The notes under the pieces: model-generated
What the model was told of the DNA's origin: nothing
Databases searched by the model: none
The model's input: only the letters and a program-made list of their open reading frames with translations
Program-made: the position numbers and the translations under genes
Assembly (NCBI GenBank): GCA_003550325.1
Contig: QKWP01000076.1
Location: 413,851 to 477,850, forward strand
Source: Gigaspora rosea
Lineage: Eukaryota > Glomeromycota > Glomeromycetes > Diversisporales > Gigasporaceae
Length of the DNA: 64,000 nt
Reading direction: 5' to 3'
Part shown: piece after piece, positions 13,101-20,469 of the stretch
How positions within the stretch are numbered: the first letter of the stretch is position 1
How the letters are laid out: each line of letters opens with the position of its first letter

Positions 13101-16100
13101 AAAGGCAATAAACATAACTCTAAATAATTATTTATATATAAAAATATCATCAGTCCGTAAGTATTTAAATATATGGCCTTTTAAAATTAAGCTTCTTATT
13201 AATCAACTTCATGCAAATAAAATTGCCAGTTTGTGAGTATTAGAATATTCAAAGCCTTTAACATTGAATTCTCTTTAAAAAACCAAGTTTCTAAATGATC
13301 CGTATATTATCAGTTAGTGAGCATTTAAAATTATTTTAAAAAAAGCTGAATTGTACAATCGACTAAACAGATTATGAACACAAGCATAAACAAAAATTAT
13401 AGTAGGTTATATTGTAAAGCAACTTTTTGCAAGAAAATGGTTTATTGGAATTTTATAGGCAACATATAGGTCTTAAGATCTGATTGGTCGATTGTACCAC
13501 AGTTAATATTTGTTAATATTACTGCAAATAAGATTTCCTTTAAATAATAATCTGCATTTATAAAAAAAACTAGTTTGTGAGTATCGCAAATTCATGATTC
13601 AAAATTAAATTACACGACTTTAAGCAATCTAAAATATATACAACAAATAATTAGTCAGTGAGTATTTAGTTATAAATTTTAGCGTCAGAAATTCATTTTA
13701 ATTAATTCATATATTGTTTGCACATTATTATTAGAGAGTGAGTATTAGAGAGAACATATGTAATTTTCGATATAATTCTAAATAAATTACATACAAAATT
13801 ACAAGAAAGTAAGTATTTTGATATAAATTTTTTGAATCTATATTAAACAACTGATCAAATAAAATATGCAAAAATTACAGCCGGTTAGTCAATACATTTA
13901 AAATCAAATTTCTTTAAAATTTAAATAATATATTTTAAACATCAGATATTATTATTAGCGAGTAAGTATTTAGAAATTTTCATATTTAAGGTCATTTTAA
14001 TCAAAAGAATATAAATAAAAATAATATAATCTATATAAAATACTAGTTTGTGAGTATATAGTCTTTTATTCAAAATAATAAAATAACTCTAAACAATCAT
14101 TATTATTAAATTGTTAGCTTGTAAGTATTTATACATTTTTAAATCCAAAAATAAATTATAAAAAATTTCTCAAATTATTCATAAATTGTTAGGCGGTTAG
14201 TATTTAAAGCTGTAATATGTTAAATTAAAAACTGCTAGTTGAAAAGCCAACTAACACAACAATTGAAAATTTATTAGAGTGTAAGTATTAAAAAATTTAA
14301 AATTAGAATTTTGCTGATTTAAAAACAATTCTAATATGCCTGAAATTACCGCATTAGATTGTAAGTATTAAAGTTTTGAATCATAATGTAGCAAAAGCCT
14401 AGCTAATTAAAAGCAATAATCATATTCATATATTAGTGCGTGAGTATTTAAAGTAGCAAGTATTTTTAAATTTCTCAAATCAAAAATAAAAAACTGCACA
14501 CATACACATTATATTACCAGTAAGTATTTAAAACTATTAGCATTTATAACTACAAACAATAATATAATTATTAATAATCTGTATATATTATTAGTGAGTG
14601 AGTATTTATGACTATAAACATCATCAAATTTTGAATTACAGTTAAACCTCTTTAAATGCACCTGTAGACCAAATTTTTAATATGCCTTTAGAGAACACCA
14701 AAAAAAAAAAAAATGCATTTATTAAATGTAAATATTTTTGAGTATGCATTTAGAGAAGTGCATTTAATGAGGTCTCACTGTATTTTAGTTCAATAAATAA
14801 CCAAAAAAAAATCTATCCAAATATTAGAATGTAAGTATTTCAGTTATGTTTATTTTTTAAGTTCATAAATACTAAACAAAAAAAATATTTGCAGAATTAT
14901 TAGTCGGTAAGTATTTGAAGTTATAAATGGTTTAGATAAGAACACTAAACAAACTATTGTGCATGTACACTGTACATATTGTCAGAGGGCGAGTATCTGA
15001 AGCTACAGAATAAAATTTTTATTAAATCTTAAGTAACATAAGTGTATACAAAACAATTAGCCTGTAAGTATTTAAATCCAACTACATTTTTTAATATTAA
15101 AAAAATTCTTGAAAATAGTTAATATAATTTATGAGCAATTTTAAATCAAATATTTTTAATTCTCGATAATCCATTGCACAAATGCTATAATTTATGAGCA
15201 ATTTTAAATCAAATATTTTTAATTCTCGATAATCCATTGCACAAATGCAATTAGGTAAGTATTTAAATCATAAGTATTTTTTGAAAAAATTCTTTTAACT
15301 TGAACCAAATGACTACTTCCGTTATTAGAGAGTGAGTACTTAAGATTACAAAATTGTTAAGCTATAACTCTTAAATTTAAAAGATAATAACACAAATATA
15401 ATTTTTCAGAAAGTAAGCATTAAACATTTTTTTAATAAAATACCAAAATCTAAAATAAATAACATAATCTTAAATAATTAAAAATTCCTAGTATGTAAGT
15501 ATTAAAGTAATAAAATTCTTGCTAAATCAAAATCAAATAATATAATCCTATAAAAAATTGATCTTATAAAATTTCTAGTCTGTGAGTATTAAAATTTTAA
15601 AATCAAAATTTTCTTTATTGTGAAACAAATTCTAAACAATTAATATAACATTGCATTAGTTCGTGAGTATGAAGAAAAATCACTTTAGATTTAAATTTGT
15701 AAAATACTGTAGTAATACTAATGAATAACTTATGCTCATTGTATTATTAGGAGGTTGGTATTAATAATAATACTTTTTAAAGTCAAAGATTCTCTATATA
15801 AAATAATACGACAATATTAACTGTTAAACAATCTACATATATATAGCCTGTAAGTATTTAAATAAACATATCAAATTAATAAGTTCATCTTTATTCAAAT
15901 ACTGACACTGCAATTATAATAATTTATTTATTGCACATTATTAGTGAGTAAGTAATTTAAATTAGGTATTCTAAAAAAAAATAAAGTTTTCATTAATTTT
16001 AAAAATAATCCTTAAATCATCAGCATGTAAGTGTTTAAGCTGTCAACTTTTAATAAATAATGATTATTCAAATAACTTAATTTTATAAATGTTCTATAAC

Positions 16101-17376
16101 TTTTAGTTCGTGAGTATTTTTAATCGCAGATATATAAAATAAAACTCTTATCAATAAACTAAGATTCACAAAAATACAACCTAGAAAGTAAGTGCTCAGA
16201 AATTTTTAGCCCTTATTTATAAAAAGATTTATTATTGAACCAATTTATATACATATTAGTCCGTGAATATTTGCGGTCATAAAATATTTTCTATAAAATA
16301 AATAATGATAGTTTAAAAAAAACTAAACCAATCCAATACAATTATCAGTTTGTAAGTATTACTGCCAAGTATTTTAAAATTAAATCTTTAATTTCTACTA
16401 AAAACAAATATTCAAATAATCACACACAGGTTGTGAGTATTTAAATTGCAATTTTCTTTTAATTGAAGTAATATAATACAGAATATTCATATATGAATGC
16501 ACATCATAGAAAGTGAGTATTTAGTTTTAGCCATTTTTTAGACCAAATTTCACAAATCTAACCCATGAATATATACAAAAATAATTAGGAAGTAAGTATT
16601 TAGTCATATAAATATCCTTCAAAACACAGAATAGCTCTAATTAATCTACAAAACTACAAGCCTGTGAGTAATTAAAATTGTAAAGTCATGGATATAGTTT
16701 AAAATTAAATAGCATTAAATAATCTGCCTATTATACGTAAAATTACCAGTTTGTAAGTCAAATATCTATTAAATTAGATTTCATTTTCAAAATACACAAT
16801 ATTAATATAATAAAAATAATTATATAGGCTACCCCTTGTTCAGTCGTGAGTATAATAATTTGGTTCTTTCTAATTTAAATCAATAACACTAATTTTCCCA
16901 CATTTATATGCATAAAATTATTAGTCAGTGAGTATTTAAAGCAATATGCATCTTCAAATCAAAAACTCTTTTAATCAAAAAGCATTAATAATTTATATAT
17001 ATACAACACTACTAGCATGTAAGCATTTAAAATCATATCTCTTTTAAATCAATATTAAATATTGCAATTTTAAATAGCTTAACTGCATTTTTTTATTAGG
17101 TCGTAAGTATTTATAATTTTTCTTAAATCAAAACACAGTCAACTCAAGAAAAAAATATTTGATTATAAACAATCCATGTATAAATACGCTCCATTTTTTA
17201 GTGCGTGAGTATTTATATAAACTGTTTAATTCGAATACAATAATTCAACTCCTAAAAATATGCACGAAAATTACTAGTATGTAAGTATTGAGATAAACAT
17301 TTATATCAAAAAAATTAAATTTCTTTTTTTAAAAGTACAAAATCCTAAAATAATCAACATTTTATATTATTAGATC
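263..17376 (+). CDS. SPRY-TPR protein with a tail encoded by ~161 microexons
   Basis: A single spliced gene is proposed. Exons are 263-317, 415-568, 645-715, 786-947, 1026-1157 and 1234-1669, all with canonical GT/AG borders and matching phases. They give a SPRY domain followed by three TPRs. The last of these exons ends GAC AAA AC and runs straight into the donor GTGAGTATT. From there to 17376 the sequence is a chain of AG/NNN/GTRAGT units, listed block by block in the entries below. The tail is about 165 residues, rich in Leu, Asp, Glu, Ser and Phe, and resembles no family I recognise. SPRY and TPR are protein-interaction modules; SPRY proteins are common in these fungi. The true 3' end is uncertain: weaker units continue to about 18810 and no clear stop was assigned. 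The splice model of the tail is inference from sequence pattern and reading frame, not from transcripts. Confidence 0.8.
1234..1669 (+). other. TPR exon, ends in a phase-2 splice donor
   Basis: One 436-nt exon encodes three consecutive 34-residue TPRs. They show the pattern YRAKAYLIMKLYKEALEDLTKVL, YRGKAYFIIGKYKESLEDLTKVL and YRAEIYQIMKKYYESSNDLKKLL, followed by the capping helix PYDEWAIKARDLVDK. An uninterrupted frame would stop at 1671, two residues after that helix. The stop TGA, however, lies inside GTGAGTATT, a consensus donor identical to those of the array that follows. Read-through without splicing would therefore give a normal SPRY-TPR protein, and splicing would add the microexon tail. 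That makes this donor a potential switch. Confidence 0.85.
1774..5490 (+). other. Microexon block A (37 exons of 3 nt)
   Basis: Exons start at 1774, 1870, 1955, 2049, 2124, 2201, 2296, 2384, 2479, 2568, 2639, 2733, 2831, 2905, 2993, 3076, 3163, 3244, 3311, 3396, 3623, 3717, 3816, 3899, 3973, 4056, 4137, 4210, 4290, 4372, 4459, 5090, 5176, 5261, 5340, 5417 and 5488. Every one is exactly 3 nt, preceded by TAG or CAG and followed by GTRAGTATT or a close variant (GTTAGT at 3720, GTAGGT at 3819 and 3902, GTATTT at 4213). In phase 2 the tail begins TFFDSILEAFRFDRPDSSLD and goes on LFDKITRKGEKDEGLSWD. The triplets at 1955 and 5090 are TGA but are read as GAC and GAA because the codon boundary falls after their first base. 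Two introns are long (3399-3622 and 4462-5089); the second carries a MITE. Confidence 0.82.
4494..5000. mobile_element. MITE with long terminal inverted repeats inside a microexon intron
   Basis: The outer arms share CTGAAATCTGACGCCA (from about 4559) and its complement (about 4908-4925). A second inverted pair lies further in: a stretch near 4680-4760 including GATACCGCTAAAAAACAATTGG pairs with one near 4745-4805. The element sits wholly inside one phase-2 intron, so it only lengthens that intron. The inner sequence with ATGCGTCTCAGTGAGCTCTACAA is related to the MITE copies at 41575-42150. There is no coding capacity. The ends are approximate because no clean target duplication was found. 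Confidence 0.65.
5567..7410 (+). other. Microexon block B (23 exons)
   Basis: Exons start at 5567, 5668, 5760, 5836 (9 nt), 5923, 6001 (6 nt, followed by a GC donor), 6096, 6167, 6251, 6340, 6427, 6504, 6604, 6678, 6752, 6832, 6915, 6987, 7078, 7169, 7256, 7328 and 7408. All other lengths are 3 nt. AAG replaces TAG/CAG as acceptor at 5567 and 7169. The exon at 6752 is TGA and that at 7328 is TAA; in phase 2 neither makes a stop. The peptide reads on from block A as FEKMDKSVGKSLKIFLNDLE, then AMNLNL. Reading the same exons one base later gives T+AA or T+AG stops (for example exons 6251/6340 and 6832/6915), so the frame is not open by chance in every phase. The 6-nt exon at 6001 is the least certain assignment. 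Confidence 0.76.
7480..8728 (+). other. Microexon block C with irregular lengths
   Basis: Exons start at 7480 (4 nt, all G), 7562 (7 nt), 7650, 7740, 7824 (7 nt), 7912, 7998, 8074, 8169, 8247, 8326 (9 nt), 8408, 8492 (6 nt, GC donor), 8565 (9 nt), 8640 and 8720 (9 nt). The rest are 3 nt. The lengths 4, 7 and 7 sum to 18, so the phase is lost at 7480 and regained at 7830 with the frame open throughout (LGFIISQH, then DSKSSFLGSSGINLDVVK). Alternatively 7562 and 7824 are 3-nt exons followed by AT-type donors, which would leave the frame shifted. The exon at 8074 is preceded by TGG, not AG, and may be skipped at no cost to the frame. Confidence 0.62.
8814..11260 (+). other. Microexon block D (30 exons)
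   Basis: Exons start at 8814, 8900, 8981, 9063, 9147, 9227, 9305, 9381, 9447, 9535, 9624, 9739, 9819 (GC donor), 9891, 9980, 10071 (TGG in place of the AG acceptor), 10162, 10233, 10323, 10412, 10490, 10576, 10655, 10739, 10822, 10898, 10990, 11063, 11142 and 11258, all 3 nt. The phase-2 reading continues ENLPIAESYIVSARNSLKKL and then FPNTDTFMPE. Exons 10739 and 11142 are TGA triplets read as GAC and GAA. Acceptors at 9063, 9535, 9624, 9980 and 10323 use AAG. Introns here are mostly 66-115 nt and share no sequence beyond their ends and an A/T-rich CTAAAYAAT-like stretch before the acceptor, which would be the branch region. Confidence 0.8.
11261..11797 (+). other. Long intron with two arm-like inverted stretches
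   Basis: This 537-nt interval separates microexons 11258 and 11798. A possible 8-nt exon at 11341-11348 (AG before it, GTAAGC after it) was seen but would shift the frame, so it is left out of the main model. A palindrome of weak complexity occupies about 11545-11690 (TTTGACAAAAATTTTAAC arm and its complement, flanking ATTAGATAATTATC), probably a decayed MITE. Nothing else was recognised. Confidence 0.4.
11806..12206. mobile_element. hAT-type palindromic MITE with 8-bp target duplication
   Basis: The 401-bp element begins TAGGGATGGGCAC and ends GTGCCCATCCCTA, and its two halves are near-perfect inverted copies meeting at the GACCGTCGGTC centre around 12003. TTCGTGAG flanks it on both sides (11798-11805 and 12207-12214), an 8-bp target duplication as for hAT transposons. 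The duplicated target is itself the microexon TTC plus the first five bases of its donor, so insertion created a second copy of both. Splicing from the left donor (still GTGAGTA) removes the whole element, leaving the message unchanged. Arm identity suggests a young insertion. Confidence 0.9.
12594..12740. mobile_element. Short inverted-repeat element with telomere-like core
   Basis: The left end reads TCTTCACCGACAATCATTTC and the right end GAAATGATAGTCGGTGAAATG, forming an imperfect inverted pair. The interior contains AGGGTTAGGGTTAGCG, a short telomere-like stretch of the kind also seen in other elements of this window. It lies within the intron between microexons 12538 and 12774. There is no coding content. 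Confidence 0.6.
12810..13115 (+). repeat. 153-bp direct tandem duplication containing two microexons
   Basis: Bases 12810-12962 are repeated with essentially no change at 12963-13115. Each copy holds a 2-nt exon (12847, 13000), a full intron, and an AAA microexon (12917, 13070). The near identity shows a recent event. It shows directly that exon-intron units of this gene can be copied in tandem. Confidence 0.92.
13345..13502. mobile_element. MITE inside a microexon intron
   Basis: The left end CTGAATTGTACAATCGAC and right end GTCGATTGTACCACAG are inverted copies of each other. The element lengthens the intron between microexons 13314 and 13574 and touches neither splice site. No coding capacity; family not identified. 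Confidence 0.65.
14637..14782. mobile_element. Tc1/mariner-pogo type MITE
   Basis: A 146-bp element begins TACAGTTAAACCTC and ends GAGGTCTCACTGTA, with TA at each end as expected for the TA target duplication of the Tc1/mariner-pogo superfamily. The inner arms TTAAATGCAC and GTGCATTTAA are also inverted. It lies in the intron between microexons 14595 and 14828. Confidence 0.75.
15123..15248 (+). repeat. 63-bp tandem duplication within an intron
   Basis: Bases 15123-15185 recur at 15186-15248 with no visible difference. The duplication ends just before TTAG/GTAAGT at 15254, where the usual 3-nt exon is missing. It may mark a local slippage that also removed a microexon. Confidence 0.85.
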
Positions 17377-17459
17377 GTGAGTATTCAGTGTTATAATGTT
17401 TCTTGTTTTCAAAATATAACATTTATAATTCCACATGTACTTAATACTTAGTCATATAC

Positions 17460-18812
17460 TATGATTACCAGAATAATGAGTAAATTTCATAACACAATTT
17501 TACAGAAATTTAGAGTAAAAGCCATGACAATTCCTATAATAATTCATACTTAATCACCATATGTATTGCATTAGTGAGTAAGTTCTATAACAGATTGCTA
17601 TAGAAACTTACAACAGAAATCACAAAAATTCTAATGCAAACTAACTAATCTTAACTAGATACTGTAATAACAGCTAATAAGTTCTGTAACAGTAGAAATT
17701 ATGATAATTTTATTATTAATTCAACCATTGTTAAAATGAATTAGTGGGTAATTTCTACAACAGAATTTTATAGTAAAAATAATAAAAATTTTAACTAACT
17801 TGATCTTAATTACCATATTTGTGCGTAATAATGCCCCTGCACATTATTTTGGACCCCTGCTTGCGCGAATGTGCCTTATTTTTGATCAAAATGTGATTTT
17901 TTGAATTCTGTACTGGTATCAAAATAAGCCGCATAGGTGCTATAATAATACCAAATTAGATAAGCAGTTCAAATATTAATAAAAAGAATATTATTACCTC
18001 TTGTATTGTTAGTAGAGTTGCCAGTGAAACTTGGATCATTGGGATGTGCTATGTTGAAACTCAGTTATAACTAGCCGTAACTAGTCAATTAAAAATGCAG
18101 CAAATCAAAACCTGCAACTTTACTGATATAGTAATGGCATCATTCGATTTCTATATTCAATTAGAATCAAGATTTTGTGAACAAATGCAAAACTCAAATG
18201 TAAACTATACTCTATATACTTTGTACTAGGAATAGAAATCAGCTATATGATTTAGTCAACTAAATTGACTAAACATAGTAATTTACATTAAATTTTTTAG
18301 TCGACTAAATTGATTCCTATCACTACTTCATACTATGTCCCTGGTAAAAATAATTTTTTGTTTTTGTTACAATTGAGCTGAATTTAGTTAGCATTTGCAT
18401 TTGAATCTTTTACTACATTTTAAAATATTGATTAAATGGAATGGGGTGCGCATAATTTCAGAACACGCATGGGTGCTATTTTGAGCAAAATAGCTAAATT
18501 TTTTAAAAAGTCAAAATCTGAATTAATACCCTGGCCCGCTATTACATGCAAATACAGTACATATTTTAGTAACAAAACAGCAAGTAAATTTTGTAACTGA
18601 GTTTTTTTACAGTAACTTATAATTGAAATCATGATAATCCAATATTAATTCAACTATATGTATCCATTATTGATAAGTTCTATAATTAAATTTTTTTACA
18701 GTAATTCTTGGTAGAAATTATATTAAATTTGAATGCAATTAACTCAAATTAACTATATATTTTAGTCACCATAATAGCAAGTAAGTTCTGTAACTGAATT
18801 TTTTATATAGAG
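17460..18812 (+). other. 3' segment with a second, homologous set of introns
   Basis: Units of the same AG/NNN/GTAAGT form continue but with a different donor extension, GTAAGTTCTRTAACAGAAT. They lie near 17470 (AAT), 17575 (TGA), 17678 (CTA, donor weak), 17744 (TGG), 18583 (CAA), 18670 (TGA, acceptor lost) and 18778 (CAA). Here the introns resemble one another along their length (shared TAACAGAATTTTTATAGTAAAAAT and AATTCAACYATNT parts), unlike the diverged introns upstream. Several sites are degenerate, so this may be a decaying or newly amplified end of the array. No stop codon or poly(A) signal was assigned with confidence. Confidence 0.5.
17820..18545. other. Probable insertion within the 3' segment
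   Basis: Between the unit at 17744 and that at 18583 the sequence becomes less A+T-rich in patches, with GTGCGTAATAATGCCCCTGCA near 17820 and CCCTGGCCCGCTATTACATGC near 18527, which look like loosely inverted ends. No transposase or other coding region was recognised. Two copies of TTAGTCGACTAAATTGA-like sequence flank 18250-18320. Confidence 0.35.
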
Positions 18813-18825
18813 ATAATTATAATAC

Positions 18826-18880
18826 TCCTATTATTATTAGTATTATTATTATTATCATTATTATTATGATTATTATTTTT
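18826..18880. repeat. ATT microsatellite
   Basis: A run of TTATTATTATTA repeats with interruptions separates the microexon gene from the convergent LRR pseudogene. Confidence 0.8.
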
Positions 18881-19064
18881 GTCGTTTGTGCGAAGAGTGA
18901 ATTCGTGTAAATACACGTTCTAAAATTTGATATTATTATTTAATAATTTTTTTTTTATATCTTACATTTATTTAAATCACATGTTTTAAACTGGAAAAGC
19001 AGCAATTTACTTTATTCGTATTTTCCTAGTTAATTCAATTTCATAAAATTTCAAAGTCTTTGAG

Positions 19065-20469
19065 TTAGAAAACATAATTATAATTTTCCCAAAGATTCAA
19101 AGAAGTTAAGGTATGATTCATATGAAATGCCTCTGCTAAAGCTTTTTTTCCTACAGGACCGATGCAATTAGTTGAAAGGTCTAAAGAAGTTAGAGTTGTA
19201 TTCTTATAAAAAGCTCTTGCTAATGCTTCTGCTACCTCACAAGTAAGAAAATTATCACTCATATCTAAAGAGGTTAGGGATTTGTTTTTACAAAGAGCTT
19301 CTTCTAATTCTTTTACTATCTCACAACCAAGGCAATTATCGCTAATAATTAAGGAGATTAGAGATCTATTTTTACAAAGAGCTTCTAATATTGCCTTCCC
19401 AACCTCTGGACCAATATTATTCGAAGAAAGATTTAAAGTAGTAAGAGTGGTGTTTTTGCAAAGAACTTTTGCAAATGCCCTTCCTTCTTCAAAATTAATA
19501 AAGTTCATGTGAAAATTTAAAGAAGTCAAAGTATTGTTTTCACAAAGAGCCTCCGTTAATGATTTTACTCCCTCAGGACAAAATGGGCTTCCCTCAAGAT
19601 GTAGAGATGTCAGTGTAGTGTTTTTACAAAGAATCTCCGCTAAAGCTTTCTGATTTTCAAGACCAATTGCATTAAGTCGATTAAGAGTTAAAGATGTTAA
19701 GGTGATGTTTTTACAAATGGCTGCTGCTAATCCTTTTACTCCCTCTAAATCAATGATACATGCTTTAAGAGTCAAAGAAGTTAATGTAGTATTCTTGCAA
19801 AGTACATTTGTTAATGCTCTTTGTCCGTTGAATCCAAGATATTTATATTTTAGAAACAAAGAAATTAAAGCAGTATTCTGCAAAGAGCTTTTGCAAATTC
19901 TTCTCCTCCATATGAATCAAAATCCTTGCCCCAAATTTTCAAAGAAGTCAAGGTGTTGTTTACACGAAGAGTCTTTTGCTAATACATCTAAACGTTGATC
20001 ACCAAAAAGAACTAAAGAAGTTAGGGTAGTATTCTTGCAAAGTGCTTTTGCTAATACATGATTTCCTTCAAAGCCAAGGTGATTTCCCAAAAGTTTTAAA
20101 GAAGTTATAGTAGTGTTTTTATTGATAATTTCAATTACTTCAGAACCAAAGCGTTCTTTATTGATGTTATTAATACTTAAAGAGACAATGGTGGTGTTTC
20201 TGCAAAGGTCTTTAATTGTTTTTTTCTTGAATAATTCCATCAAATTTTATCGATAAATTTTTAAGTTTCTTACTTGTTCGTAAAAACATTGCGATTAAAG
20301 AACATTTAACAGCATTTTTAAAAAATGTATCTTCAAAAAAAAAATAGTTGATTCCATCATATAAACAATCGCCAACAGATATAGTAAAGCTTGGGTACTC
20401 AAATAATGGCTTTACATAATTTGGTAGGATATCTTCAAAAGGGATCATTGCTTGTTCTTCATCGTTCAA
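19065..20469 (-). pseudogene. NLRC3/RNI-like leucine-rich repeat protein, frame-broken
   Basis: On the minus strand a 28-residue LRR repeats about a dozen times with the core ALCKNTTLTSLXLXXNXIGXEG, typical of RNI-like and NLRC3-type LRRs, which form curved protein-binding surfaces. The probable start is 20469 (MNDEEQAMIPFEDILPNYVK); an N-terminal segment without repeats precedes the LRRs. The repeats lie in three frames. The frame changes near 20230, in a run of A, near 19978, and near 19880, where LTSLKIWGKDFDSYGGEEFA fits the repeat in the third frame. A host gene with three small indels is most simply a pseudogene, though assembly errors in homopolymers could explain one of them. It faces the microexon gene tail to tail. 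Confidence 0.75.

Larger units (their letters stand above)
11798..13152 (+). other. Microexon block E, disturbed by insertions and a tandem duplication
   Basis: Exons start at 11798, 12282, 12367, 12444, 12538, 12774, 12847 (2 nt), 12917, 13000 (2 nt) and 13070. The 2-nt exons are AG/GG/GTAAGT; they are the two copies made by the 153-bp duplication 12810-12962 / 12963-13115. If both are used they add 4 nt and shift the frame; if both are skipped the frame holds. Including the doubtful 8-nt exon at 11341 as well would make the total 12 nt and also hold the frame. The residues before this point read DSRRER. This is the weakest stretch of the reading frame. Confidence 0.55.
13154..17376 (+). other. 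Microexon block F (45 exons)
   Basis: Exons start at 13154, 13230, 13314, 13574, 13655, 13735, 13806, 13881, 13959, 14047, 14118, 14193, 14278, 14358, 14437, 14595, 14828, 14904, 14986 (GC donor), 15061, 15329, 15410, 15492, 15579, 15660, 15751, 15847, 15945, 16024, 16107, 16185, 16260, 16349, 16430, 16510, 16589, 16661, 16750, 16828 (18 nt), 16925, 17016, 17100, 17202, 17278 and 17374. All but one are 3 nt. Phase 2 gives NPFYFQENRDFLRVFAEIRG, next LENILSSLDISNPLLKNLLL, next PLVQSHMSAI: 50 codons without a stop, although 14595 and 15945 are TGA triplets. Two further sites, at 14520 and 15254, have acceptor and donor touching with no exon between. This block is the cleanest evidence that the triplets are coding. 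Confidence 0.83.

Noticed and set aside
1774-17376. CRISPR-like array or plain satellite DNA
   Set aside because: The period varies from about 65 to over 100 bp, spacers and repeats do not alternate with a fixed repeat sequence, and only splice-site-like bases are conserved. Exactly three bases between AG and GT in most units is not expected from a decaying satellite.
19282-19998. Plus-strand frames opposite the LRR gene
   Set aside because: They mirror the LRR repeats on the other strand and follow their 84-bp period.
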